From an uncultured SAR86 cluster bacterium (GTDB lineage Bacteria > Pseudomonadota > Gammaproteobacteria > Magnimaribacterales > D2472), in the NCBI GenBank assembly GCA_902599315.1, contig CACKEY010000001.1:423328-487327 (forward strand): a DNA stretch of 64,000 bases. Direction: 5' to 3'. Both the position numbers and the translations under genes were made by a program. The notes below the pieces were generated by a model. It searched no databases and was not told where the DNA came from. It worked only from the letters and a program-made list of their open reading frames with translations. Positions within the stretch are counted from its first letter, which is position 1. Each line of letters starts with the position of its first letter. Positions 9,456 to 18,687 of this stretch are shown piece by piece.

Positions 9456-10538
9456 GTGATTAAAAATAAAATTAAACCAATTAGACAAAAAATTGATTCA
9501 ATAGATCATCAAATTCTTAAACTTATTCAAAAAAGAGGTTCGTTAGCTCAAAAGATTGGTAAGTTGAAAAGTTTAATGAACTCAAATGCTTCTTTTTACA
9601 AACCAAACAGAGAGGCAGAGATTATCAGAAATATCTCAAAACTAAATGAGGGACCAATTTCAGAAAAAAAAATAAAATATATTTTTAAAGAAATTATTTC
9701 CTCTTGTCTTTCTTTAGAGGAGGAATTGACTATTGCATATCTTGGTCCTGAGGGAACCCACTCTGAAGGGGCCGTGATCCAACATTTTGGGTCCTCACCA
9801 ACCAGATTACCGAGAGGAACTATTGAGGATGTATTTCACCAAGTAAGAACTGGTTCGGTAAATTTTGGTGTTGTGCCGGTAGAAAATTCCTCCGAAGGTG
9901 TGGTGAACGCAACTTTGAATTCTCTGGCAGATGAAGAAATTAAGATTTGTGGTGAAAGTTATCTTCCGATCCACCATCAACTTGCCTCTGCCAGAAAATT
10001 TAAACTGGCTGATGCTAAAGTTGTCGCATCACATTCTCAAGCTCTTGGCCAATGCAGCAGGTGGCTCGATGCCAACCTGCCTAATGTAAAAAGAGAGATG
10101 ACATCAAGCACTGCAGAAGCAGCTAAGCTTTCAAAAAGTCAGCAAAAAACTTTATGTATAGTAAGTTCAATGGCAATAAATAAATATAAGCTCCATTCTT
10201 ATCAAAAAGATATTGAGGATTTCTCTAGCAATAATACTAGATTCTTGATTATTGGGAATATTGATATCGAGCAAACAAATAAAGATAAAACTTCATTTTT
10301 AATTCAAACAGATAATCAACCTGGGGCACTTTTAAAGATCCTTGAGCCATTTAATAAAAGAAAAATTAATTTAGAGAGAATTGAAACACGACCGTCTAGA
10401 GAATCATTAAATGCTCATAATTTCTTCATAGATAGTAGTGGTCATTATAAAGATGCGAACCTTAAACAAGTTATTAATAGTCTTGAGAGGTTAGGCGCAT
10501 CGGTTCGTATTCTTGGCTCATATCCGTCAAGCTCATGA
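9456..10538 (+). CDS. pheA: Bifunctional chorismate mutase / prephenate dehydratase (P-protein)
   Basis: Converts chorismate to prephenate and then phenylpyruvate for phenylalanine synthesis. Residues 1-90 form an AroQ-type chorismate mutase (RQKIDSIDHQILKLI). Residues about 92-270 form the dehydratase, with AYLGPEGTHSE, the VENSSEG motif and NNTRFLIIG. The last 80 or so residues form an ACT domain (PGALLKIL, ETRPSR), which normally gives phenylalanine feedback inhibition. The start is a GTG, 4 nt after the serC stop. It overlaps hisC by the ATGA motif, implying translational coupling. Confidence 0.95.
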   Translation: MIKNKIKPIRQKIDSIDHQILKLIQKRGSLAQKIGKLKSLMNSNASFYKPNREAEIIRNISKLNEGPISEKKIKYIFKEIISSCLSLEEELTIAYLGPEGTHSEGAVIQHFGSSPTRLPRGTIEDVFHQVRTGSVNFGVVPVENSSEGVVNATLNSLADEEIKICGESYLPIHHQLASARKFKLADAKVVASHSQALGQCSRWLDANLPNVKREMTSSTAEAAKLSKSQQKTLCIVSSMAINKYKLHSYQKDIEDFSSNNTRFLIIGNIDIEQTNKDKTSFLIQTDNQPGALLKILEPFNKRKINLERIETRPSRESLNAHNFFIDSSGHYKDANLKQVINSLERLGASVRILGSYPSSS

Positions 10539-11632
10539 GTTCAGATATTCTCAAAAATCTAAATCCTGGAATTACAGACCTTTTTCCATATGAGCCAGGC
10601 CGCTCTATTGATGAAGTTATTGATGAGTTCGATCTCAATGAAGTAGTTAAACTAGCAAGCAATGAAAATCCTCTCGGAGCTTCTCCCAAGGCTCTTTCAG
10701 TCTTAACAGAGCTAAAGAATGATTTGCATTTATATCCAGATGGAAATGGAACAAAACTTAAAAAGGAGATCGCTAGTCATGAGAATGTTGCCATTGATAA
10801 TATTATTATTGGAAATGGTTCTAATGAGATTTTAGAACTTGCCGCAAGAGCTTTTCTTAATTCCAATACTTCATCCATCGCTTCAAAACATGCTTTTGCA
10901 GTTTACAAAATTGTTACCCAATCTGCTGGCGCATCACTTATTGAAATTCCCACATCTAATTGGAGCCATGATTTAGGTTTATTTATTAATCACATAGAAC
11001 AAACCACCAAAGTAATATTTATTGCTAATCCAAATAATCCAACTGGAACATATAACAGTCACGATGAAGTCCATAACTTACTAAAAAAAGTCCCTTCCTC
11101 TGTTTTAGTTGTTCTAGATTGTGCTTATTTTGAGTATGTAACCAAAGCAGATTATGTAAGACCAATTGATTTATTAAGCGAATTTGACAATTTATTAATT
11201 ACTAAATCTTTCTCAAAAATTCATGGCTTAGCCAGCATTAGAGTTGGATATGGTATTGCTAATCCCTCTCTTATAGAAGTTCTCAATCGAATTAGACAAC
11301 CTTTCAATGTAAATGCTATCGCTCAAGCTATGGCTTCCATAGCGATTAATGATAAAGAGCACATCGAGCAAAGCATCAAACTTAATTCACAACAATATGA
11401 ATTCTTATTTAATAAATTATCTAAACTTGGCCTAGAGTGCATTCCATCAGTTGGAAACTTTATAACCTTTAGAGGAGACTTTATTGGTAAAGAATTATTT
11501 CATGGTTTGATGGAAAAAGGAGTTATTGTAAGGCCTGTAGACTTATATGACATGAAAGATTTCATTAGAGTGACAATTGGAACTAAAGATGAAAATTTAA
11601 AATTTCTTAGTGCAATTGAAGAACTTTTATGA
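10535..11632 (+). CDS. hisC: Histidinol-phosphate aminotransferase family (HisC)
   Basis: A class I/II PLP aminotransferase of 365 residues. It has the N-terminal LASNENPLGASPKA, the NPNNPTG motif and the PLP lysine in TKSFSKIHGLASIRVGYG. HisC acts on imidazole-acetol phosphate, and the Pseudomonas paralogue in this same position (hisC2) is thought to work on aromatic 2-oxo acids. No other his genes are here and it lies between pheA and tyrA, so a role in phenylalanine/tyrosine transamination is plausible. It overlaps both neighbours by 4 nt. Confidence 0.93.
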   Translation: MSSDILKNLNPGITDLFPYEPGRSIDEVIDEFDLNEVVKLASNENPLGASPKALSVLTELKNDLHLYPDGNGTKLKKEIASHENVAIDNIIIGNGSNEILELAARAFLNSNTSSIASKHAFAVYKIVTQSAGASLIEIPTSNWSHDLGLFINHIEQTTKVIFIANPNNPTGTYNSHDEVHNLLKKVPSSVLVVLDCAYFEYVTKADYVRPIDLLSEFDNLLITKSFSKIHGLASIRVGYGIANPSLIEVLNRIRQPFNVNAIAQAMASIAINDKEHIEQSIKLNSQQYEFLFNKLSKLGLECIPSVGNFITFRGDFIGKELFHGLMEKGVIVRPVDLYDMKDFIRVTIGTKDENLKFLSAIEELL

Positions 11633-12471
11633 AAATAATTATTATCGGCTTAGGTTTAATTGGTGGGTCAATAGCTAAAAGTCTATCGAGCTCAAACAAT
11701 CATGAAATTCTTGCATTTGATATTGATAAATCCAGCATAAGAAATGCAATAGACAACAAATCAATTTCGGGAGCATTGAATGCTCTTGATGATTTAGGAA
11801 ATACTGAATTTAAAGATTCGCTAGTAATCATTTCTACTCCCCCAAATGTAAGTATAGAAGTTCTTCAATCCTTGCATTTTTTATTTAATTCCTCGGTCAC
11901 TATTACGGATACAACAAGTGCTAAAAATTCATTGCACAAATCTCTACAAAAATTAAATTTTCCAAAAAATATTATTTTTTCACACCCTGTAGCTGGCTCT
12001 CACCTTTCAGGTGAAATAAATTCAGTTTCTGGTCTCTTCGAGGGAAAATCAACTGTTTTGTCTTATCATGATTCTGCGGCATTAATGCATATAAATCGAG
12101 TAACAAGTTTATGGGAGTTGCTTGGATCTAAAGTAACAGTTTTGGATGCTGAGTTACATGATCAGATATTTGCATACACAAGTCATCTGCCTCATGTTGT
12201 TGCTTATGCATTATTAAATACTCTTAAAGGACTTGATAAAGATGATCTTTCGCTGTTTTCTGGTGGTGGTCTTGGAGAGTTTTTAAGATTAGTATCATCA
12301 TCTCCGGAAATGTGGACAGATATTTTTTCAATGAACGAAAAGAACATATCTATTGCGATAGAAGAATTAATACAAAATCTCAATTTATTAAAGGATCAGA
12401 TTACGAATGAGCCCAAGATTCTTAGGAATCTTTTAATTGAGCTTAAAGATTTTAAGGAATCAAACTATTGA
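11629..12471 (+). CDS. tyrA: Prephenate dehydrogenase
   Basis: Oxidatively decarboxylates prephenate to 4-hydroxyphenylpyruvate for tyrosine synthesis. The N-terminal Rossmann motif GLGLIGGSIAKSL is followed by AFDID. The SHPVAGSH motif lies in mid-protein and THLPH-like SHLPHVVAYAL is the catalytic-histidine region of TyrA. It is 280 residues long with no ACT domain. In Pseudomonas this domain is fused to AroA; here the two are separate genes whose ends overlap by 4 nt. Confidence 0.93.
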   Translation: MKIIIIGLGLIGGSIAKSLSSSNNHEILAFDIDKSSIRNAIDNKSISGALNALDDLGNTEFKDSLVIISTPPNVSIEVLQSLHFLFNSSVTITDTTSAKNSLHKSLQKLNFPKNIIFSHPVAGSHLSGEINSVSGLFEGKSTVLSYHDSAALMHINRVTSLWELLGSKVTVLDAELHDQIFAYTSHLPHVVAYALLNTLKGLDKDDLSLFSGGGLGEFLRLVSSSPEMWTDIFSMNEKNISIAIEELIQNLNLLKDQITNEPKILRNLLIELKDFKESNY

Positions 12472-13787
12472 ATTTAACAACTTCAACTGATGGTAATATT
12501 TCTGGAAAGGTTCAATGTCCAGGCGATAAATCTATCTCTCAAAGAATCTTAATACTCGGTGCTTTTATGAATCAAGATATGGTTATTGATGGTTTTTTAC
12601 ATGGAGAAGACCCTCTTTCAACCATGAATGCACTCAATCAAATTGGTGCAGGTATTCAAATTGATGAAGATGATAGAGTGCTTTTATGCAAAAGAAATCA
12701 AAGTTTTCACGATAGTGATAATGTAATTAATCTTGGCAATTCTGGAACTGGCTTGCGTCTCATGCTTGGCTTAGCTTCAGGCATGGGTTTAAAAGCTTCT
12801 TTTGTTGGTGACGAATCATTGTCTTCTCGACCGATGGAGCGTGTCATTAATCCATTAGCAGAAATGGGTGCCAATATTGTTTCATCGGAGGGTAAGTTGC
12901 CAATTTCAATTTCATCCTCAACAATTAACATGCAATATACATATGAATTACCAATAGCTAGTGCGCAAGTAAAGTCATGCATCTTATTGGCTGGCTTGTC
13001 TGCTGGTATAGGAATTGAAATTATCGAACCCATTCAGACCAGGGACCATACCGAAAGAATGCTAAAAAACTTTGGAGCAAACATAAAAATAACTTCACTG
13101 GATGGTAAAAATATTATTAAACTTGATTCAACTAATAATTTGCATGCCAAAAACTATACCGTTGTGGGCGACATTTCCTCAGCTGCTTTTTTAATAGTCG
13201 CTGCTTTAATTAGTAATTCTCCAGGACTAGAAATTATCAATGTTGGAATGAATCCTTCAAGGATTGGAGTTCTAAAAGCATTACGAAAAATGGGTGCAAA
13301 TATTAAACTTAAAAATCAAAGACTAGTTTCAGGAGAGCCCTGTGCTGATCTTACGGTTAAAAAATCAAAATTGAAGGGAGTTGAGCTTTCAGGAGAAATT
13401 ATCCCAAATATAATCGATGAAATACCCATTATTTCAATCGCTGCTGCATTTGCAGATGGCAACACAGTAATAAAGGATGCAGCAGAACTCAGAGTGAAGG
13501 AATCAGACAGGCTTCAGGCAGTTTCAGAGGGTTTTAGTGTACTTGGCATTAAGCATGAAAATTTTGAGGACGGCATGAGTATTCAAGGATCACCAAATAC
13601 ACTTTTAATAGATCAATCAGTTTCAATTGAGTCCCATGACGATCATAGGATTGCTATGAGCTTCCTTATTGCTGGACTTAAATGTTCACAATCAATAACT
13701 GTGAGGAATTGTGAAAATATTTTCACATCATTCCCTAATTTCATTGAGCTAATTTCTTCCATTGGATATGAGCTTGAAAAACAATAA
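12468..13787 (+). CDS. aroA: 3-phosphoshikimate 1-carboxyvinyltransferase (EPSP synthase)
   Basis: Transfers enolpyruvate from PEP to shikimate-3-phosphate, the penultimate step to chorismate. Signatures include PGDKSISQR, LGNSGTGLRLMLG, SRPMERVINPL, RDHTERML, ELRVKESDRL and DDHRIAMS. The RPM-R-V and RDHTE-ML forms resemble class II enzymes (Bacillus and CP4 type) more than E. coli, judged from memory. The start is a TTG inside a TTGA overlap with tyrA. AAGGA 9 nt upstream supports it and no ATG is in reach. It has 439 residues, the family length. Confidence 0.95.
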   Translation: MNLTTSTDGNISGKVQCPGDKSISQRILILGAFMNQDMVIDGFLHGEDPLSTMNALNQIGAGIQIDEDDRVLLCKRNQSFHDSDNVINLGNSGTGLRLMLGLASGMGLKASFVGDESLSSRPMERVINPLAEMGANIVSSEGKLPISISSSTINMQYTYELPIASAQVKSCILLAGLSAGIGIEIIEPIQTRDHTERMLKNFGANIKITSLDGKNIIKLDSTNNLHAKNYTVVGDISSAAFLIVAALISNSPGLEIINVGMNPSRIGVLKALRKMGANIKLKNQRLVSGEPCADLTVKKSKLKGVELSGEIIPNIIDEIPIISIAAAFADGNTVIKDAAELRVKESDRLQAVSEGFSVLGIKHENFEDGMSIQGSPNTLLIDQSVSIESHDDHRIAMSFLIAGLKCSQSITVRNCENIFTSFPNFIELISSIGYELEKQ

Positions 13788-14436
13788 TATTATTACCATT
13801 GATGGCCCATCTGCTTCCGGCAAAGGTTCGCTGGCAAAAGCATTAGCAAAAGAGCTTAGTTTTATTTTGCTTGATAGTGGTTTGCTATACCGAGCATATT
13901 CATATTGTTTCGATCACAGTCAAAATCATTCTCATGCTGCAGACCTTTTTTCTAATTTAAATATAAAGAGCATTGATCATGAGATGCATGTTTTTGAGAA
14001 TGAAAAAGATATTACTTCGATCCTTAGACATGAAGGTGTTGCTAAGTCTGCATCAGAGCTGAGCAGCCTCAAAGAAACTAGGGAGAATTTAATTAACTTT
14101 CAAAGGGATTTAGCCAGTGACCGAGGATTGGTTGCTGATGGCAGGGATATGGGTACTGTTGTCTTCCCAGATGCAGGGACCAAGATTTTTTTAGTGGCTG
14201 ATGTGGAAGTAAGAGCTGAGAGGAGGTTTTTAGAGTTGCAGAATGCTGGTCAAGAAGTTAATATGCGCGATCTAATTGATGATATTAGATTGCGAGATGA
14301 GGCTGATAAGGTTAGAGAAATATCTCCTTTGATGCCCGCAGATGATTCAATTGAATTGAATTCATCAAATCTAACTCCTCAAGAAGTATTGATAATAGTT
14401 TTAAAAATTTATAAAGAGAAAATCAAGGAAGTATAA
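13768..14436 (+). CDS. cmk: Cytidylate kinase
   Basis: Phosphorylates CMP and dCMP for nucleotide recycling. The P-loop [14 protein letters not shown] is at the N-terminus, and [15 protein letters not shown] and [11 protein letters not shown]-like basic segments are typical of Cmk. I choose the ATG at 13768 (222 residues). TTG codons at 13762 and 13774 are alternatives and no strong ribosome-binding site decides. It overlaps aroA by 20 nt and precedes rpsA by 5 nt, the widespread cmk-rpsA pair. Confidence 0.94.
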   Translation: MSLKNNNIITIDGPSASGKGSLAKALAKELSFILLDSGLLYRAYSYCFDHSQNHSHAADLFSNLNIKSIDHEMHVFENEKDITSILRHEGVAKSASELSSLKETRENLINFQRDLASDRGLVADGRDMGTVVFPDAGTKIFLVADVEVRAERRFLELQNAGQEVNMRDLIDDIRLRDEADKVREISPLMPADDSIELNSSNLTPQEVLIIVLKIYKEKIKEV

Positions 14437-14441
14437 AAAAT

Positions 14442-15749
14442 ATGTCAGAAAGTTTTGCTGCACTGTTAGATGAAAGTCTAAGCACACTTGAAATGCAACC
14501 CGGCTCGATTGTTACAGGAGTCGTTTTGGATGTTGATAAAGAATGGGTGACAGTCCATGTCGGATTGAAGTCAGAGGGAGTCATTTCCTTGGATGAGTTT
14601 AGGAATAATGATGGTTCTGTAGAAATTGAATCTGGAGATGAAGTCCAAGTTGCTCTTGAGGCAGTTGAAGATGGTTATGGAGAAACGAGAATTTCCCGAG
14701 AAAAGGCAAGAAAAATTGGTACTTGGAAAAAACTTGAAGAGGCCTTAGAGACAGGTGAATTTGTTGAAGGAAAAGTTTTAACAAGAGTTAAGGGTGGTTT
14801 TTCTGTTGAAGTCGATGTTGTTAAAGCATTCTTGCCTGGATCGCTTGTAGATATCAGACCTGTAAAGGAAGCTCCTGAGCTTGAGAATACTGTTCAAGAA
14901 TTTAAAGTTATCAAGCTTGACTATAAACGAAATAATGTTGTTCTTTCAAGAAAAGCTGTTTTAGAGAAAATTAATTCAGCCGAAAAAGTTGAGTTGCTAA
15001 AAAATCTTGATGAAGGTCAAGTTGTTAAAGGTATAGTAAAAAACCTTACTGACTATGGAGCTTTTGTAGATCTAGGTGGCCTAGACGGTCTTTTGCACAT
15101 AACCGATATCTCATGGTCAAGGGTTACAAATCCATCTGAGGTTTTAAGCCTTGGTCAAGAAATTGATGTAAAGATATTAAGCTTTGATAAAGAAAAACTG
15201 CGAGTTTCACTGGGTTTAAAGCAGATCCAAAATGACCCTTGGGAAACAATTGAAGGCAAATATTCTGTTGGCGGAGTTTATGAAGCTAATGTTTCAAATT
15301 TAACAGATTACGGATGTTTTGCTGAGCTTGAACAAGGAGTTGAGGGTTTGATACATTTATCAGAACTAGATTGGACCAATAAAAATATTCACCCATCAAA
15401 GGTTGTAGATTTAGAAGAAAAAATTAAGGTTATGGTTTTAGAAATTGACCATGATAAGAGAAGAATTTCTCTTGGTTTGAAGCAAACAAAGGCTAACCCC
15501 TGGACAGAGTTTGCCAATAAGTATGGATTGGGAGATGCCGTAGAAGGCAATATTAAATCTGTAACTGATTTTGGTATTTTTGTTGGATTAGAGGGCGATA
15601 TAGATGGCCTTATTCATCTTTCTGATATTACTGAAGATGAGAATCCTGCTGAAGCAATGGAAAAATTTAAGAAGGGTGATAAGCTCTCCTGTATTATTTT
15701 TGGGATTGATGCAGAAAGAGAAAGAATATCACTTAAGCTTAGCGCTTAA
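14442..15749 (+). CDS. rpsA: 30S ribosomal protein S1, five S1 domains
   Basis: Binds mRNA on the small ribosomal subunit and helps initiation on structured or weak leaders. I count five S1 repeats, starting near residues 22, 108, 192, 277 and 363. Repeats three to five are the canonical RNA-binding type with TDYGAFV, TDYGCFA and TDFGIFV. The chain ends right after repeat five at residue 435, whereas E. coli S1 has six repeats in 557 residues. No frameshifted sixth domain follows, because a tRNA gene begins 40 nt later. The downstream ihfB that usually follows rpsA is instead at 20977. Confidence 0.95.
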   Translation: MSESFAALLDESLSTLEMQPGSIVTGVVLDVDKEWVTVHVGLKSEGVISLDEFRNNDGSVEIESGDEVQVALEAVEDGYGETRISREKARKIGTWKKLEEALETGEFVEGKVLTRVKGGFSVEVDVVKAFLPGSLVDIRPVKEAPELENTVQEFKVIKLDYKRNNVVLSRKAVLEKINSAEKVELLKNLDEGQVVKGIVKNLTDYGAFVDLGGLDGLLHITDISWSRVTNPSEVLSLGQEIDVKILSFDKEKLRVSLGLKQIQNDPWETIEGKYSVGGVYEANVSNLTDYGCFAELEQGVEGLIHLSELDWTNKNIHPSKVVDLEEKIKVMVLEIDHDKRRISLGLKQTKANPWTEFANKYGLGDAVEGNIKSVTDFGIFVGLEGDIDGLIHLSDITEDENPAEAMEKFKKGDKLSCIIFGIDAERERISLKLSA

Positions 15750-15789
15750 TTTCAATACACTGAAATCAAAAATACTGAAAAAACTAATT

Positions 15790-15876
15790 GCCCAGGTGGT
15801 GGAATTGGTAGACACAAGGGACTTAAAATCCCTCGAAGGCAACTTCGTGCCGGTTCAAGTCCGGCTCTGGGCACCA
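15790..15876 (+). tRNA. tRNA-Leu (anticodon TAA)
   Basis: An 87-nt cloverleaf. The acceptor arms GCCCAGG and TCTGGGC pair with one G-T. The anticodon stem AGGGA/TCCCT encloses CTTAAAA, giving anticodon TAA. A long variable arm (GAAGGC..) is typical of class II leucine tRNAs, the T arm is GGTTCAAGTCC, and the CCA end is encoded. It lies 40 nt after rpsA and 16 nt before pdxH and is probably cut from the rpsA transcript. Confidence 0.97.
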
Positions 15877-15892
15877 TCTCATTTAAATACTG

Positions 15893-16492
15893 ATGATTAC
15901 ATTCATTAATCCAAGCACTGAAAAGCCATATATTCGTTTTCAATCTCTTTATCAGGATGCACTTGCAAATGATCAAAGAGGAATAGAAGCAATTTCAGTT
16001 TCATCATATGACCTAAAAACTAATGAAGTTGAAGCAAGGTATGTAAATCTTAAGTATATAACTGATAATGAATGGATATTTTTTTCAAATTATAATTCAC
16101 CCAAAGCGCAACAGTTTAGCGCTCATAAACAAGTTTCTGCTTTAATTTTTTGGCCCAGTATTAATACTCAAATAAGAATCAAAGCTTTAATCTCCAAAAC
16201 ATCTATAGAGTTTTCTGATATGCATTTTAAAAGCAGATCTAAAGAAAAGAATGCATTGGCCATTAGTTCCAATCAGTCCCAGAACATTGATTCTTTTGAT
16301 GAAGTTGAAATGAATTTTCACCAAACTTTAAAGTCCATGACCACAGATACAGTGAGACCTGACTTCTGGGGCGGCTTCTCATTAATTCCTTATTACTTTG
16401 AGTTTTGGCAGGGCCATAAAAATCGTTTAAATAAGAGACATACCTTTGAGCAAAAAGGTGGTGAATGGGAGGAAAGGTTTCTTCAACCATGA
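15893..16492 (+). CDS. pdxH: Pyridoxamine 5'-phosphate oxidase
   Basis: An FMN-dependent oxidase that makes pyridoxal 5'-phosphate. The split-barrel fold is seen in EARYVNLKYI, the phosphate/FMN-binding FFSNYNSPKAQQF, and the C-terminal WGGFSLIPYYFEFWQG and NRLNKRHTFE, which match the PdxH C-terminal signature. At 199 residues it is a little short, and the R-V-LK motif is degenerate (RYVNLK). No clear ribosome-binding site precedes the ATG. It sits between tRNA-Leu and infC. Confidence 0.85.
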   Translation: MITFINPSTEKPYIRFQSLYQDALANDQRGIEAISVSSYDLKTNEVEARYVNLKYITDNEWIFFSNYNSPKAQQFSAHKQVSALIFWPSINTQIRIKALISKTSIEFSDMHFKSRSKEKNALAISSNQSQNIDSFDEVEMNFHQTLKSMTTDTVRPDFWGGFSLIPYYFEFWQGHKNRLNKRHTFEQKGGEWEERFLQP

Positions 16493-16495
16493 GGC

Positions 16496-16526
16496 TGTTT
16501 TCTTTTGACGCATAATGCTATAAAAT
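16496..16526 (+). promoter_or_regulatory. Candidate extended -10 promoter for infC operon
   Basis: TG-C-TATAAA at 16516-16524 is an extended -10 element just after the pdxH stop. A TTGACG at 16505 is too close to act as its -35, so recognition would rely on the extended -10. It would leave an infC leader of roughly 90 nt. Confidence 0.35.
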
Positions 16527-16564
16527 CCATGACAATGTTAAATCAATTAACAAAAAAATTTTCA

Positions 16565-16583
16565 AATCAAATCCACTTTGATT
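16565..16583 (+). other. Hairpin in the infC leader
   Basis: A perfect 7-bp inverted repeat, AATCAAA / TTTGATT with loop TCCAC, lies about 20 nt before the infC ribosome-binding site. No T-run follows, so it is a leader structure and not a terminator. A role in controlling infC is only a guess. Confidence 0.35.
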
Positions 16584-16621
16584 AATATCTCTCCAATAAT
16601 ATAAGGTCTCCAGCTATCGCT

Positions 16622-17143
16622 TTGAAGAAAAAATCTACGACACCCATAAATAACAAAATCTATGCAAAAGAGGTAATGTTAATTGGTGCTGAAGGAGAGA
16701 AAATTGGTTTACTTACAATTAATGATGCTCTAGATGAAGCCCAGAAAAAAAATCTTGATTTAGTTCAGGTTTCATCATCAGATGCTCAGCCAGTAGTTTG
16801 TAAGCTTTTAGATTTTGGAAAATTCCAATTTGAAAAGAAAAAAAGTACTGGCGGAACTAAAAAACCGAAAAAACAGTCTTTAAAAGAGATTAAATTTAGA
16901 CCAAGTACTGATATTGGTGATTACAATATAAAATTAAAAAAGATAAAAAGCTTTATTAATGATGGAGATAAGACTAAAATCAGCGTTCGATTTAGAGGAA
17001 GGGAGATATTAAATAGTAATTTAGGCCTTGATCTCTTAAATCGTTTGAGAGAAGACCTGCAAGATATTGCACAGGTTGATCAAGAGCCATCCCTTGAGGG
17101 TAGGCAATTATTAATGGTTCTCTCGCAAATAAGAAAAAAATAA
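16622..17143 (+). CDS. infC: Translation initiation factor IF-3
   Basis: Proofreads start-codon selection on the 30S subunit. The N-domain ([14 protein letters not shown], then [23 protein letters not shown]) and the C-domain ([22 protein letters not shown]) are complete in about 173 residues. No ATG is available. The listed start is TTG at 16622, but the AAGG at 16603-16606 is 15 nt from it and only 9 nt from an in-frame ATC at 16616. IF-3 genes commonly use AUU-type starts for autoregulation, so the ATC may be the true start. It heads infC-rpmI-rplT-pheST-ihfA without the usual upstream thrS. Confidence 0.93.
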   Translation: MKKKSTTPINNKIYAKEVMLIGAEGEKIGLLTINDALDEAQKKNLDLVQVSSSDAQPVVCKLLDFGKFQFEKKKSTGGTKKPKKQSLKEIKFRPSTDIGDYNIKLKKIKSFINDGDKTKISVRFRGREILNSNLGLDLLNRLREDLQDIAQVDQEPSLEGRQLLMVLSQIRKK

Positions 17144-17145
17144 TT

Positions 17146-17343
17146 ATGGGTTATAAGTTAAAAACACATTCAAGTGCAAAAAAGCGTTTTAAGGCTACTG
17201 GAAGTGGTCTTAAAAGAAGAAGTGCTTCTCGCGCTCATATCTTGACTAAGCAAACTACAAAAAGAAAACGTCATAATCGTGGAATGATTAAGATGGCTGA
17301 TGAGACAAAGAAAATAGCTCAAAAACTTCTATATAACACCTAA
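17146..17343 (+). CDS. rpmI: 50S ribosomal protein bL35
   Basis: A 65-residue basic protein with the bL35 pattern: [16 protein letters not shown] at the N-terminus and [13 protein letters not shown] in the centre. It lies 2 nt after infC and 5 nt before rplT, the universal infC-rpmI-rplT order, and is normally under rplT-product (L20) feedback in E. coli. Confidence 0.95.
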   Translation: MGYKLKTHSSAKKRFKATGSGLKRRSASRAHILTKQTTKRKRHNRGMIKMADETKKIAQKLLYNT

Positions 17344-17348
17344 ATATT

Positions 17349-17696
17349 ATGCCAAGAGTAACCAAAGCTTTAGCTGCAAAAGCAAAACATAAGAAAGTTC
17401 TTAAAGCGACTAAGGGACATTATGGTGCAAGAAGTAGATTATTTAGAACAGCCAAACAATCTAATATAAAAGCCCTTCAATACGCTTTTAGGGATAGAAG
17501 AAATAAGAAGCGAACTTTCCGATCATTATGGATTTCAAGAATTTCTGCGGCATTAATTCCTATGGAAATTTCTTACAGTAGATTCATTAATCAACTTTCA
17601 AAAGCAAATATAAAATTAGACAGAAAATCATTGGCTGGGATTGCATTTTCTGATCCTGATACTTTTAAGAAAATCGTAGAAAAAGTCAGGGTATAA
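17349..17696 (+). CDS. rplT: 50S ribosomal protein bL20
   Basis: A 115-residue basic assembly protein of the large subunit. It contains the conserved KAAKGHYGARSRLFR-like stretch (KATKGHYGARSRLFR), YAFRDRRNKKR and LWISRISAA, then the globular C-terminal part. In E. coli it also represses its own operon. It is followed 7 nt later by pheS with no pheM leader peptide visible between them. Confidence 0.96.
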   Translation: MPRVTKALAAKAKHKKVLKATKGHYGARSRLFRTAKQSNIKALQYAFRDRRNKKRTFRSLWISRISAALIPMEISYSRFINQLSKANIKLDRKSLAGIAFSDPDTFKKIVEKVRV

Positions 17697-17703
17697 TGTT
17701 CTC

Positions 17704-18687
17704 ATGCAAATCCCTCAGGATTTAATTGAAACAGCCGCGCTCAAATTAAAATCCGTTCAATCAGAGGCTGAATTTTTCCAACTAAGAGCACAATATCTTG
17801 GTAAGAAGTCTTTTGTTGTTTCTTCATTCTCTATGCTTAGAGATCTCAAGTCAGATGAAAAGGTAATTGCTGCAAAGGAATTAAATATCCTTAAAAATGA
17901 CTTAACTAAATTATTTGAAAATGCCTTAGAGGAAATAGAGGGCAGAAGTGATATTGTGAAATTAGATGTAACTCTTCCAGCTGATCCATTCTTAGTTGGT
18001 TCAGAGCATCCAATAACTAAAATTTCACAAAAAATTATTAACTATTTTACTCCGCTAAACTATCAAATCTTTTCTGGAAATGAGATAGAAACTGACTTTT
18101 ATAATTTTGAAGCATTAAATTTTCCAGAAAATCATCCTGCAAGACAAATGCATGATACTTTCTATCTAAATTCAAATAGCAAATCAGAGTATTTGTTAAG
18201 AACACATACTTCAAATACTCAAATCCATGCAATGTTGTCAGAGGATTTACCTCTGTATATGCTTTCCCCTGGAAGAGTCTTTCGATGCGATTCTGATAAT
18301 ACTCATCTTCCAATGTTTACCCAAATTGAAGGTTTGGTAGTGGATGAAGGCGTTACATTTGGAGACTTAAAAGGGATCCTTATTGACTTCATAGAAGACT
18401 TCTTTAATGAAAAAATGGATGTGAGGTTTAGACCATCCTATTTTCCGTTTACAGAACCTTCAGCTGAAGTAGATATAAAATTTGGAAGTAAGGGGTGGTT
18501 AGAAATTTTGGGCTGTGGAATGGTCCATCCTAATGTTCTAAACGGATGTAATATTGATACTAAAAAATTCCGTGGTTTTGCTTTTGGCATGGGAGTTGAG
18601 CGCTTAGCTATGCTTTATTATGGCGTAACAGACATTAGAGAATTTTATTCTTCAAATTTAGACTTTTTAAACCAATTTCCCTCATGA
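17704..18687 (+). CDS. pheS: Phenylalanyl-tRNA synthetase alpha subunit
   Basis: The catalytic subunit of PheRS. The N-terminal coiled-coil arm (about residues 1-85) leads to the class II aminoacylation core. Motif 2 lies in YMLSPGRVFRCDS, FTQIEGLVVDEG is present, and motif 3 reads FAFGMGVERLAML. At 327 residues it matches E. coli. Its stop overlaps the pheT ATG by 4 nt. No attenuator is visible in the 7-nt gap before it. Confidence 0.96.
   Translation: MQIPQDLIETAALKLKSVQSEAEFFQLRAQYLGKKSFVVSSFSMLRDLKSDEKVIAAKELNILKNDLTKLFENALEEIEGRSDIVKLDVTLPADPFLVGSEHPITKISQKIINYFTPLNYQIFSGNEIETDFYNFEALNFPENHPARQMHDTFYLNSNSKSEYLLRTHTSNTQIHAMLSEDLPLYMLSPGRVFRCDSDNTHLPMFTQIEGLVVDEGVTFGDLKGILIDFIEDFFNEKMDVRFRPSYFPFTEPSAEVDIKFGSKGWLEILGCGMVHPNVLNGCNIDTKKFRGFAFGMGVERLAMLYYGVTDIREFYSSNLDFLNQFPS

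Noticed and set aside
16505-16510. TTGACG as a -35 box for infC
   Set aside because: It is only 8 nt from the best -10 (TATAAA at 16519), too close for a sigma-70 promoter.
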